Source of the DNA: Hymenolepis diminuta
Taxonomy: Eukaryota > Platyhelminthes > Cestoda > Cyclophyllidea > Hymenolepididae
Assembly: GCA_900708905.1 (NCBI GenBank)
Contig: CAADRB010000056.1
Span: 1 to 64,000 of the forward strand
Length of the DNA stretch: 64,000 bases
Reading direction: 5' to 3'
In this document: positions 23,894 through 37,495 of the stretch, in pieces
How the letters are laid out: each line of letters begins with the position of its first letter
How positions within the stretch are numbered: the stretch's first letter is position 1
Notes under the pieces: model-generated
What the model was told of the DNA's origin: nothing
Databases searched by the model: none
Seen by the model: only the letters and a program-made list of their open reading frames with translations
Position numbers and translations under genes: made by a program

Positions 23894-24891
23894 TAGGTAA
23901 GGAATATATTTATTTCATACCTTCTCGTCTACGACGCATCAACTTTAATCCGCCTAAGACTTGGTAAGGAACTTTAAATTTACCCCTTCAGTAACTGGTA
24001 CCCAATAGTACCTTGATTATTGTATTACTATCTCTGTAAAATCTTACCCAAACGTTTTGCCTTCGCGCTTATTCCTTAATAGCAATTTTGTAACCTCAAG
24101 TACAAGAAATTTAACTTTTACTTCCCTTCTGCTAATATAGACCTAACAACATCCGTCAAAGAGTGTTCAGAATGATCTTTAATTTACAGTCATCTGCAAT
24201 GTTCGAGTAACCCTTGCAAAGAGCCGGTTCCACAAAGGGTTCAAGTGGCTTTGATCAAGTTTTATTCGAAAGTGAATCTGATTCAATATCAATCTAAATC
24301 ACATCAGAATTCTGTTAATTCATTTTAAGTCTATCCTATCCTCCTATTTCGTTTGTCTTTTTATTAAGAAAAAATTTTCCTGTCCAAGAATTCTGACATA
24401 TCAGATGAATATTTTCCAAGGGTACATAAATAGCGATTTCATAGTCAACAGTGGGTGACCATTATATTACTCCCTCTCTATTTTGTAAATATCTTCCTTG
24501 AAGTAAATAGTAATAACATTCTACGTCATCTATCACTTTTACAATAATAAAAAATGCTTTTATCCTGATGAACTTGTTGGGGATTTGAAGAAAATCAAAC
24601 ATTTTCAAATCTCGGAGGAGAAATCATTAAATTCTGTGAAGAGGAATCGTTTCTTGGGTATTCTTTATAATAAACCCCATATGATTAGAGATATGATCAG
24701 TTGATGCTCGTATCACAAATAAAATATGAGTTTAAGAACTTATAGCTTTAAATACTATAATTGTCTAATAAGGAGGAAGGTAAAATACGTCTTTCTTGAA
24801 ATGTAAGAAAATTTCTGGATTTGGAATTCCAATTTGCCCTCTCTGTCCTTAAAATCATCAAGATACACAAGAAATCCAGTTCTGTATATGC

Positions 24892-24965
24892 TATAACGTA
24901 ACCAACTAGGAGTTCGGGTAGTAATCTAGCAGAGCCAACAATCTAGAAAACTCGGTAATATAGCA
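24892..24965 (+). repeat. About 75-bp direct repeat, copy B
   Basis: Diverged partner of 23814-23893 in the same orientation, ending about 400 bp before the assembly gap. Confidence 0.45.
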
Positions 24966-25363
24966 ACTTAACACAGAAGCCAATAACCCACGGAAGATAA
25001 GAAGGCACGTTATAGTCAACACAAGTGTATTAACGAAACTCACTCTCAATCGGTATCGGCTTAAACAAATAAGAATAATTATCAGGTGTCTTTTATCGGT
25101 GGGGAAGTAAAGAAAGAAATTACATTTTTATTCATAGAAGAAATATTGGGAGCGGGGGAAAATAATTATCATTTCTTCTAACAGTATGAGAAGAGCTTCC
25201 AAGGAAATTGGGGATAATTATACTGATCTTCATAAACGGTGATTTAATTTCTTTCATAGCTTCATGATCACATATTTCACGACCCAGCCCCAAGTTATCT
25301 GCCGTCATAAGAAATGGTACATTTGAAATTGAGTGAGTTTAAAGAATTGGTGGTTGCACCACT

Positions 25364-25790
25364 NNNNNNNNNNNNNNNNNNNNNNNNNNNNNNNNNNNNN
25401 NNNNNNNNNNNNNNNNNNNNNNNNNNNNNNNNNNNNNNNNNNNNNNNNNNNNNNNNNNNNNNNNNNNNNNNNNNNNNNNNNNNNNNNNNNNNNNNNNNNN
25501 NNNNNNNNNNNNNNNNNNNNNNNNNNNNNNNNNNNNNNNNNNNNNNNNNNNNNNNNNNNNNNNNNNNNNNNNNNNNNNNNNNNNNNNNNNNNNNNNNNNN
25601 NNNNNNNNNNNNNNNNNNNNNNNNNNNNNNNNNNNNNNNNNNNNNNNNNNNNNNNNNNNNNNNNNNNNNNNNNNNNNNNNNNNNNNNNNNNNNNNNNNNN
25701 NNNNNNNNNNNNNNNNNNNNNNNNNNNNNNNNNNNNNNNNNNNNNNNNNNNNNNNNNNNNNNNNNNNNNNNNNNNNNNNNNNNNNNNNNN
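25364..25790. other. Assembly gap (run of 427 N)
   Basis: Undetermined bases. Open frames running through the run of N are artefacts. Confidence 1.
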
Positions 25791-27642
25791 ATAATACTAT
25801 CTATTCTACTCTAACTTCTAAGGCAGATAGCAATTCAATTCAAAAAACTAGCAGACTATTTACAACAGAAGTAGCTAAAACAACTTTCTTAACGGGAATA
25901 ATGCAGACATAAGCCTATGTAACATTAAATTGACTGTCGGAAAGATCTGAAGGCTGTTTAATACAACCCGTTTAATAAAACCTCCATCTTTTTTTCCGCA
26001 ACGGGCCAATTTTAGTTAAGATCAGATTATTTTATTCATTTATAAGACCCTCTTTTTCCTACCCATTGGAATTCCATTAACCAATCAATTTGTCATTACA
26101 GGGATGGCGTCTAGACAAGTTGGACGAAATTTGTCGGGTTGTTTTAAAAGAGGAACATAAGAAATAGACTATAGTGGTGGTGAAGATGGCTGGCTGAATT
26201 GATGCAGGTGGAATCTTATTTTTTATAAAAGTTAATCTATTCACAACGAGCCCCATTTCGGCTAAATCTGCCCGTTGTAATTTGTCTGCGATTTTTAACA
26301 CAACACCTTCAATAATACTTTTTAAGAGGCGTTTTTCCGTGAATGAAAAGGGTACTACTTTCACTAATTATTCTTTTTAATTATGACATGAATATTAACT
26401 CTCTCCCCTGAGGGACTGACCCTAATTACCTCCATTTTTCTGTTAAAATTCGCCCCTTTTTCTTCATGCAGAAATAATGATGATTCAGTTTTTACATCCT
26501 TTGAAGTACAAAGATTAACAGTTTTAACAGTGAAGTGGAAAAATTTGCATTAAGTGTCTGAGAATTATGTTTTATTACACAAGTGAAAATAAAGTTCTTA
26601 GACCTGCGCTGTTTTAGTCTAATGGATTATTTAGAATAATATGGTATATACTGACTGTTGGAGAGGTCGTGGTCAGAGAGGTTAATGGGTGTGTTGGTTG
26701 CTGAGGTGGAGTGTAGATCCAGCGGAAAGAAGATGAGGTTGAGGAATGTGGTGGGGCGAAAAGACGTCTGACGCAATGTAGTAAGCTACATATAGAGTGG
26801 CTAGCCAAATGGTATGGTTTTGGGAAAATCCAACAAACTGCTACATAGTTGAAAATTGATGGCAACCAATTTTGAGAGAATTCGACTGTAGATGGTCGAT
26901 AAGTAGGGTCAAACTGACTTAGTGTGTTAACAGTATCGAGTGCACTGTATTGATGCAGTTCAGGTTAACTTGATCGCAAAAAAATGTTCAGAAAACTGGG
27001 GGACCTCAAAAGTCAAACCGGATAGTATGATCGGGCTGATTCACAGTTGCAAATATTTAGAAAATATTTGTGGAAATTTTGTTTCGAGTAAAACTTAATA
27101 AAACTGATAACTACAATATTACGATCTCTTTAACATCTTCACATTCCTTTTTATTTCATTGAAACTGTGATTATTAAACCTTTTATTCCTTTTGCAGTGT
27201 CTTATTCTGACCTCATGTTCTGCCCAATTTTCCCAATCATAGATTATCTAAATGCGCTACCCTTAAAATCAGTTATGAAATATGTCTATTCAACCCAAGG
27301 TTGTTGTTCGTAGATAAGACTCCCACAGATTTGTTTGTGTGGACCCTCGTATAGTCATCCTAAATGGTTGAATGAGTTTAACGTGGTTAAATTTCATTAT
27401 TATTACCCAAAATATTAATAAAAGAATCGCAATTTTTAGTTATGGGAAGTAACCGACATCGAATAACAATAAGTCTAATAAATGAAAAAGGAGAGGGAAG
27501 AAAGTCAAGACAACACAGAGACTTTTGGACTTGTCGTACAAATATTTGCTAAATTGGCAGTTCTTGTTCCGAAATTCAAATTTCACCATTCATCACCTGG
27601 ACTGCACTAACTGCTTGTCTACGATGTTCACTGCTTATTGAC

Positions 27643-27681
<39 letters not shown>

Positions 27682-27780
27682 ATAAACCAAGAAGCGCTGA
27701 TATTACCGTTTCAATTTATATTCTTTTCTTCCACTGGTTGAGAAAGCGAATAATCTTATATCATATTCTACAATTAACAG
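25791..27780. other. AT-rich DNA without a recognised gene
   Basis: Only short frames; includes the GTA microsatellite. No splice-linked chain was found on either strand. Confidence 0.5.
27643..27680 (+). repeat. (GTA)n microsatellite
   Basis: An uninterrupted trinucleotide GTA run of about 38 bp in the gene-poor interval. Confidence 0.95.
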
Positions 27781-30584
27781 CTTTAACATGGCAAATTTGA
27801 AGTTAGCAGAGCTCCGTAAGCTATATTCACTAAAGGTAAATTTAATAATGATTTACAATTTATTTAAAATTTTTCTTCTGAAACTTCAACACCCTTTCCT
27901 GCTATTTGCTCTACTGTTAAGGCAGTCCGGGGCGGATTTAAAAGAGTCTAAGCAGAATTCAATAAACCTCTAGTAAATTTTTACTTATTTTCTAATGAAT
28001 AACGAAAACTTTGAAATAAGCACAATGAAATCAAACATATCAACTATCTAGTGTCAATAAAGAGTAGGAGCCATAATATCGCTCTTTTAACATTGTATTT
28101 ATTACTAAGTAGCGAGCGCAATCTTTATATCCGATTCATCAGTAGGGAAAAATTCGCGTAATATCGTGTCAGAACGAATTCTTATAGTAAAGATTAGATA
28201 AAACTTGCAAAAAAAGCACCTTAAGTCCCCTTCTCCATGTCTCATCCATCTATTTGTCTAGCTGTTGCCTTCCACGATTACGAAGGCATTTATACAAAAA
28301 TTTATAAGATCACTCTTTTTTAGGCCAATCAAGAGGGCAGGAATGGATTGCATATCCAGTGAAGATAAAAACAACATAGAAAGAGAGGAAAATTAGGAAA
28401 AAATAGCAAAGTGGGGAGAAATTCCCCATCATATGACATTTCGCCACTCTCGGCTTCTTACCTACATGCCAGCCCGTCAGTATACATTAGAGCACTATTT
28501 GTATTCTGAAAGTAATGCACATTTTTTGAAACTTTCATTTTACATTCTTCCGTGCAACTAATAATAAACTCCCGACACTAGGTCCTTTTTCACAGGCAAT
28601 TATATATTTGTGCATGGTGATTTTTTCCCCAAATATGCTGAAAATGAAGTCGCGTAAACACATTTTATTTAGGGGAAAAGAAATGTTCACGTCTTCAGTA
28701 AGCTAACTGGGAAGAGGCAGCCTCGTTCTATGCAGATTCTAAAATAGCCTTTTATAGGCATCTTAAATACTGCATTTTAATTTGTATTTTTATCAGTTTG
28801 GTTGTTCAAATGCCTTAAATGGCGCATGTGATGGAGTGAGAATGCCAACGTACTGTAAAAAATTTAACAGTATCATTGTCACTCTATACTCCTATTTAAA
28901 TGTCATATTTTTTTAAAATTACTCCCTATCGTCTATGTCTCCTAACTCACTCGTCGGCTCGGCTCTAGGGACCCGTCCAGACTGAATCTTGTAAAATGAA
29001 TACGAGATGGATGATAGAAATGGAAGCGAGAAAGAAATCCAGTCATCTCGCACTTTATTTACGAATAACAAGGTTTATAATAAATGAATGATTGGAGACA
29101 TATGGAAATAATTTCAGTTCCATTGGCGAAGATGATCATTATCTTGAGCACTGTATGTACCTGCTATGTTCCGGTCAACTTCGATGTTTGGAAGGGCAGT
29201 GCTTTGTTGCGCCATTTTAAATTATGCAATGTTATTTCACTACTCGGTTCAATAAAAGATTCTCTTATTCAAAATTTTTCATAAATGTATGAATATTCCA
29301 TAAATGTTTCATGAAATAATGCATGAAGTTAACCACGGCAAAATTACATCAAAATATATCGATGCAGCTGAAAATAAAATAATGCTATTTCACTCTGCAC
29401 ATCGGTAAGCGGTAGAATGATCATATGTTTAAAATGTCTCTTTTCCACGTTCAGAATTGGTTAAATAAAGGAAACATCGTATTCGTCCATTGAGATGAGA
29501 GGTCTCTGAGACTATAGTTAGCCTTTCTGTATTTTGACATTCTTTTCTATCTTTTCCACTAACAAAAATTACTCACCCGTAGAAAGAAGACATTTTCTAT
29601 TATATTTCCATTTTGAGTATTTTCGACTGTTATCAGCAATCTTAATGTTACACACTTTTACGAATTATTACCGAATAGATGAAAGAGATGAAAAGACATC
29701 TATGACTAGCACCCATGAAAACGGAGATAAGACCAATTTTTTGCTAGTAATGTGAACTCGAACCGAACAAAATATTTAACAGTGTATACAAAAATTATAG
29801 TAATAAGAAAGAAATGAAGATACAGGTTAGTTTAATAAAATTTTAAATCGTAAAAGTATCACTTCCTAATTCTTCAAATCCCTATCTGAGAAAGTTTTTG
29901 AATTTGTAAGTTATCTGTGGCTTGCTCGTATATAAAGGTTTATTTACTTATGATACTCTTTTTAAAGTGCCACATATTTAATGTATCTATGGACCGGATA
30001 AACAATTAATTTGCGAATATTTTTTCGAAGAAAATCGAAAAGACTCAATTTAATAAAAACATGGAAAAGGAAATTTAAGTGAATATCTGTTAACGAAGTG
30101 TTTAATTTTCGCTAATAAAATAGCGTAGTTAAATTAAGCCTAGTATATTTTTTCCCGGTTTATCTATGTATAATAATACCGATATACTAGAAGGTAAAAA
30201 TTCAAAGCTTATCATATTTACTATTTGCTAATTAAATTGCACACTTTAATCGAGTTAAATGTATTCATGAAGTAACCTAAATTTTTAGACATCACTTAAC
30301 ATCCAAATAGGAGTTACCTGTCTAGAACCAAATTTATCCCCTTCTCCAGAAACCCCAAATCCAGGCATACTTCCTACCCCTGTCTAAGCTTTCAGTCATT
30401 TTAGTTTACAAAAAAAAGATAAGAAAAAACAGTCAGAAGTGGTTAAAGAGTAGAGCTAACAACTAATTTTCGCACCTTGAATTCAGCAAGAGTAAAAAAT
30501 CGGCATACCTGCCATATAAATTTCCCTCTCATTTTTATATGTAAGGACTAGCAGACAGAGGGAGGGAGAAATTACATTTTATCA

Positions 30585-30840
30585 TCAGCTGGGATTTTGG
30601 CGTCTACAGCACGCATAGAGATGAGAGTTACGTACGCACTTTGTGCCACGGGTACAGCAGAGGTACGCCCCTCCTTGCCCCTCCCCCGGCCTCCACCACA
30701 CATTGGCACCGCAGAAAATGTCAGATTGGCTAGTCGCCATCCGTTGGGGTACGCAACAATCCTTTCCCCCTTCCCTTATTGCAGGAGAATCTTGTGGTGT
30801 GAGGAGTGGTAGGGGTTCGTACGGGGTCCAGTAACAATAA
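30585..30840. other. G+C-rich island 1
   Basis: About 250 bp with C-rich and mixed G+C sequence in otherwise AT-rich DNA. It keeps several frames open, including a minus-strand frame of 164 codons (30585-31079) with no family resemblance, probably a by-product of composition. A TATAAAA-like sequence lies just beyond it on the minus strand (about 30533-30540). Confidence 0.45.
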
Positions 30841-31146
30841 TTTCCCTCATTTAGTTTTAGACAGCACTTTTTTCCGCCCAGTCTAATTATACAAATATGT
30901 ACCCCTTGGTTGGGCCTTCTTTTTTCCAATATCCTCTCTTCTTCACCTTCGCCGTCTGTTAATAATAAATAGTAAAATTCTTTAACTGGTGTGAAACGTG
31001 AAGAATGATTTTTATTTGAGAAGCGGTTTAGAGATACAGAGATGAAGTTATCTTCCAATAAATGATTCACACTTATCAAATATTCTCTCCCAGTAGAACT
31101 CTCGGTGATTCATTTTTGAAAGACTTCCTTTTCATTAATGTAGCTA

Positions 31147-31172
31147 TGTATGTGTGTGTGTGCGTGTGTGTG
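31147..31172 (+). repeat. (TG)n microsatellite
   Basis: TG repeat with one C interruption, just upstream of the second exon-like block of the candidate small gene. Confidence 0.85.
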
Positions 31173-34100
31173 ATTCATTAGATATATCCTACAGGTGAAT
31201 CAAAGTTTTCGGGTAATAGGCAGTGGAATTCGAGGATGTGTTTTTCTTTCCAGTCTTTATCAGGTAACAAGCAGTACGATTTCTGAAATGCCTCATGTTG
31301 CTGTTATACATATTAGAAAGAGGGGAGAGATTATCACGACCAAAGACATCATGACTATTATTATCTGGCTGTTTTAAATTAGCTAAGAAACAAATTTTAT
31401 TGGAATGGTCTAATCAACTCACTGACCGGTAAGCTCTGAACATTTTCGATATAGACTCAGGAGCTTGAATTTTCAACTATGGAAAGGCATAATCAAATTT
31501 TTCTATAATGAAAAATAATACAACTTAATTAATCCACAATGAACGTCTAGTTCATATATTTCCCAAATATTGTTAACTCAACGGTTTTTCAGCAGTAATA
31601 GAAGTATCGTGATTGCTCACAAAATTAGAGCAAGTAAACTGTGATTTATTCATTTTGATCAGTAATCTACATGTCAGAGTTATAAAGGCATAAATGGATC
31701 CATTATAGCTAGTTATATTATACAAGTTATACAAAGGAACGCGAGGATCATAATTGTGACCTTCGAGGAGTTTATTGTCTCAGTATATCCTAAGGGAATT
31801 TTATGAAGAAATTAAGTGAATGATGAAAAATTGATAAATAAATTAATCTTCAGTTGGGAAAATTTTTCAAAATCAAACCTGTATTTCAGAACTGCAAAAT
31901 GCCTACTGAAATCATCCAATTACTGCCATTGTTAATGCGATAACATAAGTCGTATATGTACTAGAGAGTAATAAAGTGAGGTTCCAATTACCCATACTGA
32001 TCTTCTTGGCGAAGACCTTTGATCTTCTCGGAATGTGTAAACATCTTTAGTACTTTAAATTATCCACCAATACTAAAGTGTTATGTCCTCGCCTTATTAT
32101 AATATTGTGCCTTCAAAAAAACAAGATGGTAGTTTTGTGGTTCAATATTAGCAGGCATTATGCTGCACTAAATTCTACTTCCCATAAGAATCTCAGTTAT
32201 GTTTGCCTTCCCAGCCAACAGTCTTAGTTGAAATTTGACTCTTCTGGCCATGTCCCTGAAAAATAAAGTTAACTTTTTGAAATATCTCTGCATGACTGTT
32301 TCCAAGAATGAAGGCATTAAATTTTTAAATCCAGTGTAGTTTTTACCGGGAAAAGTGACGCTATTAAATAGTCTGGAAATGAACAATGCAACATAAGATG
32401 AAAAGTCCGTCCTGTCTCACCCCAGTGGGACAATGGGACAATATTTTCCCACTTAACTGTAGAACTATAGAACCACTTAGGAAATTTACATGAATGTCAA
32501 AAGTACGTCGGGAACTTGATTTATTAATCGGTGCAAGATTGAAGTAATAAAATTGGTCGGTCCCCGTTTTTGGACTACTTTTTAAATATGACTGAGAATT
32601 CATCCTGAGTTTGCTCTGTTATCTTGGAACAATACTAAGTAGTATTCTCTAATTACTCCTGTCTAGAAGATGAGACATGGAAAATAGGAAAAAGTAATGG
32701 CATGGCCAACTGCTATACCAACTAACTGGTCAAAAAACACTGAACATTGTGGACCTGAAATCGCTTAGAAGCCAAAAGAACTACTTCTGACATTTGAACC
32801 TTGAAAATTTAAAATGTACAAATCAGATTGAAAGTTGAATCCAAAATTTAAGTTCATCTAGGATTTGACTTTATTTCATATCCCTCTTTGACTGTTTTGC
32901 TATTCATTTTCATCACACACTTACAATTTCAATGAAAATATACATTCTAAGAGTATTTTTAATTTGCAATTAGACTATAAGATGAATTCGGTGTCTCGAA
33001 AGACTTCACAATATAGATGAATTGGACTCAGTTGTCTTTCTCTTTACTAAACAGTCTTAGAATTTTTTATTTATGACTGGGTTGTTGGAAGATAATTTCA
33101 GATTAAAATTTATGGTCGTATTGAAATGAAGACATTTTTCTCAAAAAATATCATTAAATCTACTCAATGTTGAAGTAAATGAAGATTCTCTCATAATTTC
33201 TTTTTCCTGTTCCTTTCACGAAAGAACACATATTAGGCAGAAATCATAATATTTCAAGGTCCAGTAAAATATCGCATTAAATTTCTACCGCTTTTGGAGT
33301 AGACAATCTTCTGGACACTTGATTAAGTTCTGGTTGACGTTGATTTTTTCCAAATCCGGAAAGTTGAGCGATTATTTTATTATCCCATTGTAAAAGGCTG
33401 AATTAGTGTACGCATAAACCTACTAAGCACAGATTATTTTAAAATAAAATACTTGATGGCGGTCTCTGTTATGTTTGGGATTCGCCGTGAGTGATAATGA
33501 TTAAATCGAATTAAATTCTACCAGATAATTATCAACTTTGAATCAAAGTTTTCAGTTGTAAGTCTCTGTGCACGAAAGAAGAAAAAACATTGAAATGAAA
33601 CGGTGTCATATTAAGTTTTTCAGTTTATAATTAGAAAATAAGGCCTAATTACCACTTCCGTAGCCTCAACAAAATCATCAACTTTTAAAACCGTACAGTT
33701 TTAATTTAACCAATAGGAAATGACATGCATTGAAAAAAATGTCCAATTTTATCCTCCAATAGTTTGATTTCCTTGACAGATATTGAGACGGATGACGCAT
33801 AATAATATGCAACAAATAATAAAATTAAACGTTAAAAAATTTAAACGGAGATGTTTCGAGAAAATATAGATAGATGCGAGTATTAAAAATTTTTAACAAA
33901 TCGACATTGGAGTTCTCAATAGGACTAGGGAAGTAAGGACAATGTGAAAAAAATATTGAAATAAATGGGGAGATATCTATTAATTTTCAGGTATAATCGA
34001 CATCAATAAGCACATACAAATTCCAAAAGCGAATCTTATGAAATTTTTTACGGATATACACTTTGAATATTATTATTCATTCCATTTGATCGAAATTTAG

Positions 34101-34759
34101 GCAGGAGGTTGTAGAGCTTTCATAATTTATTCACTGGGAAGAAGAGAATGGAAATTATGAAGATTAAGGTCTAGAAACAAGGATTTTTATAAGGTTCCGA
34201 ATGCGATTGTAGCCTCTTTGACTTAAAAACCTTAGTGTCTTGAGACTGTTGAAAGCAGTCTAGTCATTTGGTGAGATTTACATTTAAGTGCATTTTTTTC
34301 AATCACAGATTTCGCAAACAAGCGGAAATTCATCTGAGAGCAGGAGAAAGAGTACCCCTAAATTGAACAATTATAACAACATCAATAGTGGCGTCAATCT
34401 CATCTTTGAATTATAGAGCTTTGAGCTTTTATAAAGCATCACTTATTTTAGCGATACAAAATGAAGCCTCAAATTAAATTTTGCATTCTTTTGGTTTATT
34501 TTTGCATTCAAGAGAATAAAAGTTGGTCACTAATCCGCGAGAAATGTTTCGTCTGTCGTTTATTTGTCTTTTTATTAATGTTTTCAGTTTTTGAATAGAT
34601 AGAAATCATGATAATTGCTTATCTCCAAAAGTAATCACGAATTCACTTGTGAAACTGATACAAGTGCAGATAAAGTATGCAATAATGATAAATGCAGTTT
34701 TTAGGAATCTTCTAACACCTCAACACAGTACCTCAGTTTTTTCTCATTGAAGTTGGTGC

Positions 34760-35060
34760 TCCAACATCAATCAATTTTAGCGGCAAACTGTAGCCATTTT
34801 CCGCCATACACGCGCAATTATGCAAGCATGCAGCACCAGCGTGCGCATATACTGACGCACCGAATTCAACGCGCGCCATCAGTTGCAGCAAAAGCGCTGT
34901 ATTACGAGGCACGAAGAAGGAAGCCATGATAGAAGCCCTCATCCCCATACAGGTGTAGCGCCGCTTATTTTCTCACGTGAATGTCCGATGATGGCGAGAC
35001 GGGACTGCCCATAATTCAGTTAGACAGGCAAGACCATTGAGAAGGTATGCGAAGTGGGCG
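34760..35060. other. G+C-rich island 2
   Basis: CpG-rich section with alternating CG/CA steps, a CAGGTG at 34950-34955 and a TATATAAAG 12 bp beyond its right edge. No convincing coding frame. Confidence 0.5.
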
Positions 35061-35071
35061 AAGAAGGGTGT

Positions 35072-35080
35072 TATATAAAG
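35072..35080 (+). promoter_or_regulatory. TATA-box candidate TATATAAAG next to island 2
   Basis: The position right after a CpG-rich island is promoter-like. AT-rich DNA produces such strings often, and no exon is recognised downstream. Confidence 0.25.
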
Positions 35081-37139
35081 ACATTAATGTGTCGGCGGCA
35101 AATTAAGTGTATTACCCTCCTTCCATATAGACAGCGATGTAATTACAGATCAGAAATTATCCAGACACAGATCAGAACCCTTATTTTGTTTTGGAAGGAG
35201 AAATTTGTAGAATTTATTCTATTGCACTATTAATAATGGAAGGAAGTCTGATGAGGTATGAAAAATATTACTTAAATTATACATCTCCTATCAAGCGAGA
35301 AACGTTTTTGGTAATTCAATCTGAATTGAATAAACGAATAAATAATTGCAGAAAATCAGTAATTAAGAATTAAATTACACGTTGAAATAATCTCTCCAGG
35401 CAGTAATTACTGCTTAAATTATTTTAAGGATAATAATTACTTTGATTTACAATAAATTATCATAGTTATTAGGTGAAAATCACTTACATGACAATATTAA
35501 TGCATATTTTAAAGCAATTTTTGACATTTTAATTGCATTGAAGCATCCAAGCACGAGTAGGAGTTCGAAGAGTGTGAAGTAGGGAATAAGACCTTATCTA
35601 AACTCCTACTTCATCGAATTTTCTCCTTTATGCTGGGGCGATCGATTTTACGGCATCATGCACTAATTTTTTAAAGTTCAAAGTTTAAAGTTCAAAGTCC
35701 GATCTCTGAATTCTGATGCATTCATAGATGGTTGAATAGTAGATTGAAGTGAAAGATCGAGCGTGCCACCTCGGTAAATCTATTTATTCTTATAGACAAC
35801 GAGCAAATGGTTCATAATAAAATATTCAGATTTTTGGTCAGCACTAATCATTATCAGTAACATTTTAAAGTACAACGACGCCGAAAAATTTTACAATTTT
35901 TAATGATAGGTAACCAACTCAAATCGGATAATAGCAGAGTAAAATATATGCTAGAGGAGAGAGGATTGAAAAGACGTTGAGCGCGAAGAGTCATAATTCA
36001 TTTGATTTTAGGATATGGATTGTACAATATTTACTTAACAAGTAATTTGCTTCCCAAATTCACATTCCATGATTAGTCTCTGGATTACGGGGTAAATTCT
36101 TGCTCGCTTGCTTGTTTAATTAGGACGGTCGATTCTGCCACTTCAATAAATTTTTCCCTATGACCTTGCATGATATTAACCATTTTACATGATTAATAAC
36201 AAAGCAGAGCTGACTAGAGTTCGTTTAAGGTAAACCGATTAAATATGTTTATTTAAGATCTCTGAGCAAATACCAGTATTAAATAAACAGCCACTGATTC
36301 TAGTATTATCTTCATAACAATAGCTGACAATCACTATGGTATTTTTTTTTGTGATTATTAAAAATAAGTTAAAAATTAATTATATATCTTCTCTCAGTGG
36401 GTACACCATTTCCTTTGCCGTGATAAGTGTGTTGCAGAAAGTCTTACTCGGAGTCAGTCATTCTACTAGACTCGAAATTAATTAGCTATAAAAATACACA
36501 CTTTATCGAATCCTCACTAACATTATATTGAAATTCCAGGTTATCAAAAGAGGAGAATTACGACAACATAAAACTTTGCCTGTGAGAATGAGACTTTGAG
36601 TTAAGAAAGGACTTCCTTCTCTCCGCATCTCTGAAAAATTAATTCAATTTCGCCTTATCCCTATCTATCGACCATTCCAATAATTTTCTATCACTAGAAG
36701 TGGAAAACGTAGTACAATCTCAAGAACTCCGATTTGGCAAACATGCTTGGTGACATCAATCATTTTTAGGTGCGCATAGATGCTAAATCGTATCATATTG
36801 AATTTTGTTTCTGTCTACATAACCATTTGATCCTTTTCATAAACGCAACGCATTATTCATACGACAAGCCAATATTCTACAATATTCAGTACATTTTGTC
36901 ATATTATCCTCAGCCTTTATCCTCATTATTTTCTGAGTAGCAATTTCGTTCCACTTGATCGAAAAATATAAATCCGGCCGGTTTTTCTATGCCCCTGAAA
37001 AGTTGTGAATCAAAGTGGAACGGACACAATCTTAGTACTAAAAAGAACGTCGTTTATTAACTTAAAAAGGCACTATCAGTCGAAATTCTCTTATCGGACA
37101 CTGCCTAGATGGTGGCTTAACTTTCTGCCAGACACGGGG

Positions 37140-37440
37140 TATTTTGGATGGCAACAGAAAGACATCCGGTGACCTTGGCACCTTCCTATCTCAAAACTTC
37201 CGCCCAAGGCTCACACATACTAACAGACAGAAGACTGATACGCCTAGAAATCCCAGCGTTGTCGCTAGGGTCTTGAAAGCAGGGAGGGTTGTTTGCAGGT
37301 GTGTGTGCCTTAGACGGGACGATGGAATGAAGTGATTTTCTTATCGCCCTGTGTTTATCTCCTCCGTCTTCCGTCCTCCACCTCCATCCCTTCCCCCCTT
37401 ATGCCCACTCTATGGCTGATTAACACCAATTCCAGGGGCA
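37140..37440. other. G+C-rich island 3
   Basis: Mixed G+C section followed by a C/T-rich stretch, with CAGGTG at 37296-37301. The open frame 37144-37335 has no recognisable domain. Confidence 0.45.
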
Positions 37441-37487
37441 AAAGAACAGTAATTTACGCTGTTTGGCATTCCTTCTCCTTTTGGGAT

Positions 37488-37495
37488 ATAAAAGG
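37488..37495 (+). promoter_or_regulatory. TATA-box candidate TATAAAAG next to island 3
   Basis: A good match to the TATA consensus, preceded by a C/T-rich tract and G+C-rich island 3. It would place a plus-strand start near 37518. No downstream exon is identified. Confidence 0.3.

Larger units (their letters stand above)
22510..25363. other. RIF1 upstream flank
   Basis: No gene seen. The section 23020-23235 is noticeably richer in G+C and CpG than its surroundings, with a CAGGTG at 23104 and a TGACGTAG at about 23195. It could be a control element of RIF1. The rest is AT-rich and holds one direct repeat pair. Confidence 0.45.
27781..31943 (+). other. Candidate three-exon small gene (speculative)
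   Basis: Three exon-like blocks on the plus strand share phase 0: 27781-27835 (acceptor, ATG at 27788, MANLKLAELRKLYSLK, then gtaaat), 31195-31263 (acceptor cctacag, open, VNQSFRVIGSGIRG onward, then gtaaca), and 31890-31943 (acceptor tttcag, open to TAA at 31941-31943), with AATAAA at 31970. Joined they give 56 residues with no family resemblance. Chance splice-like signals are common in AT-rich DNA, so this is a lead, not a gene call. Confidence 0.12.

Noticed and set aside
25314..25814. Open frame of 166 codons
   Set aside because: It consists almost entirely of N bases.
30585..31079. Minus-strand open frame of 164 codons
   Set aside because: It spans a G+C-rich island plus AT-rich flank, shows no domain, and several other frames are open at the same place. 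No splice partners were found.
36190..36245. Similarity between about 36200-36230 and 42454-42484 (CTAGAGTT.G.TTAA.GTAAA)
   Set aside because: Only about 30 bp with several mismatches; not enough to call a repeat by eye.
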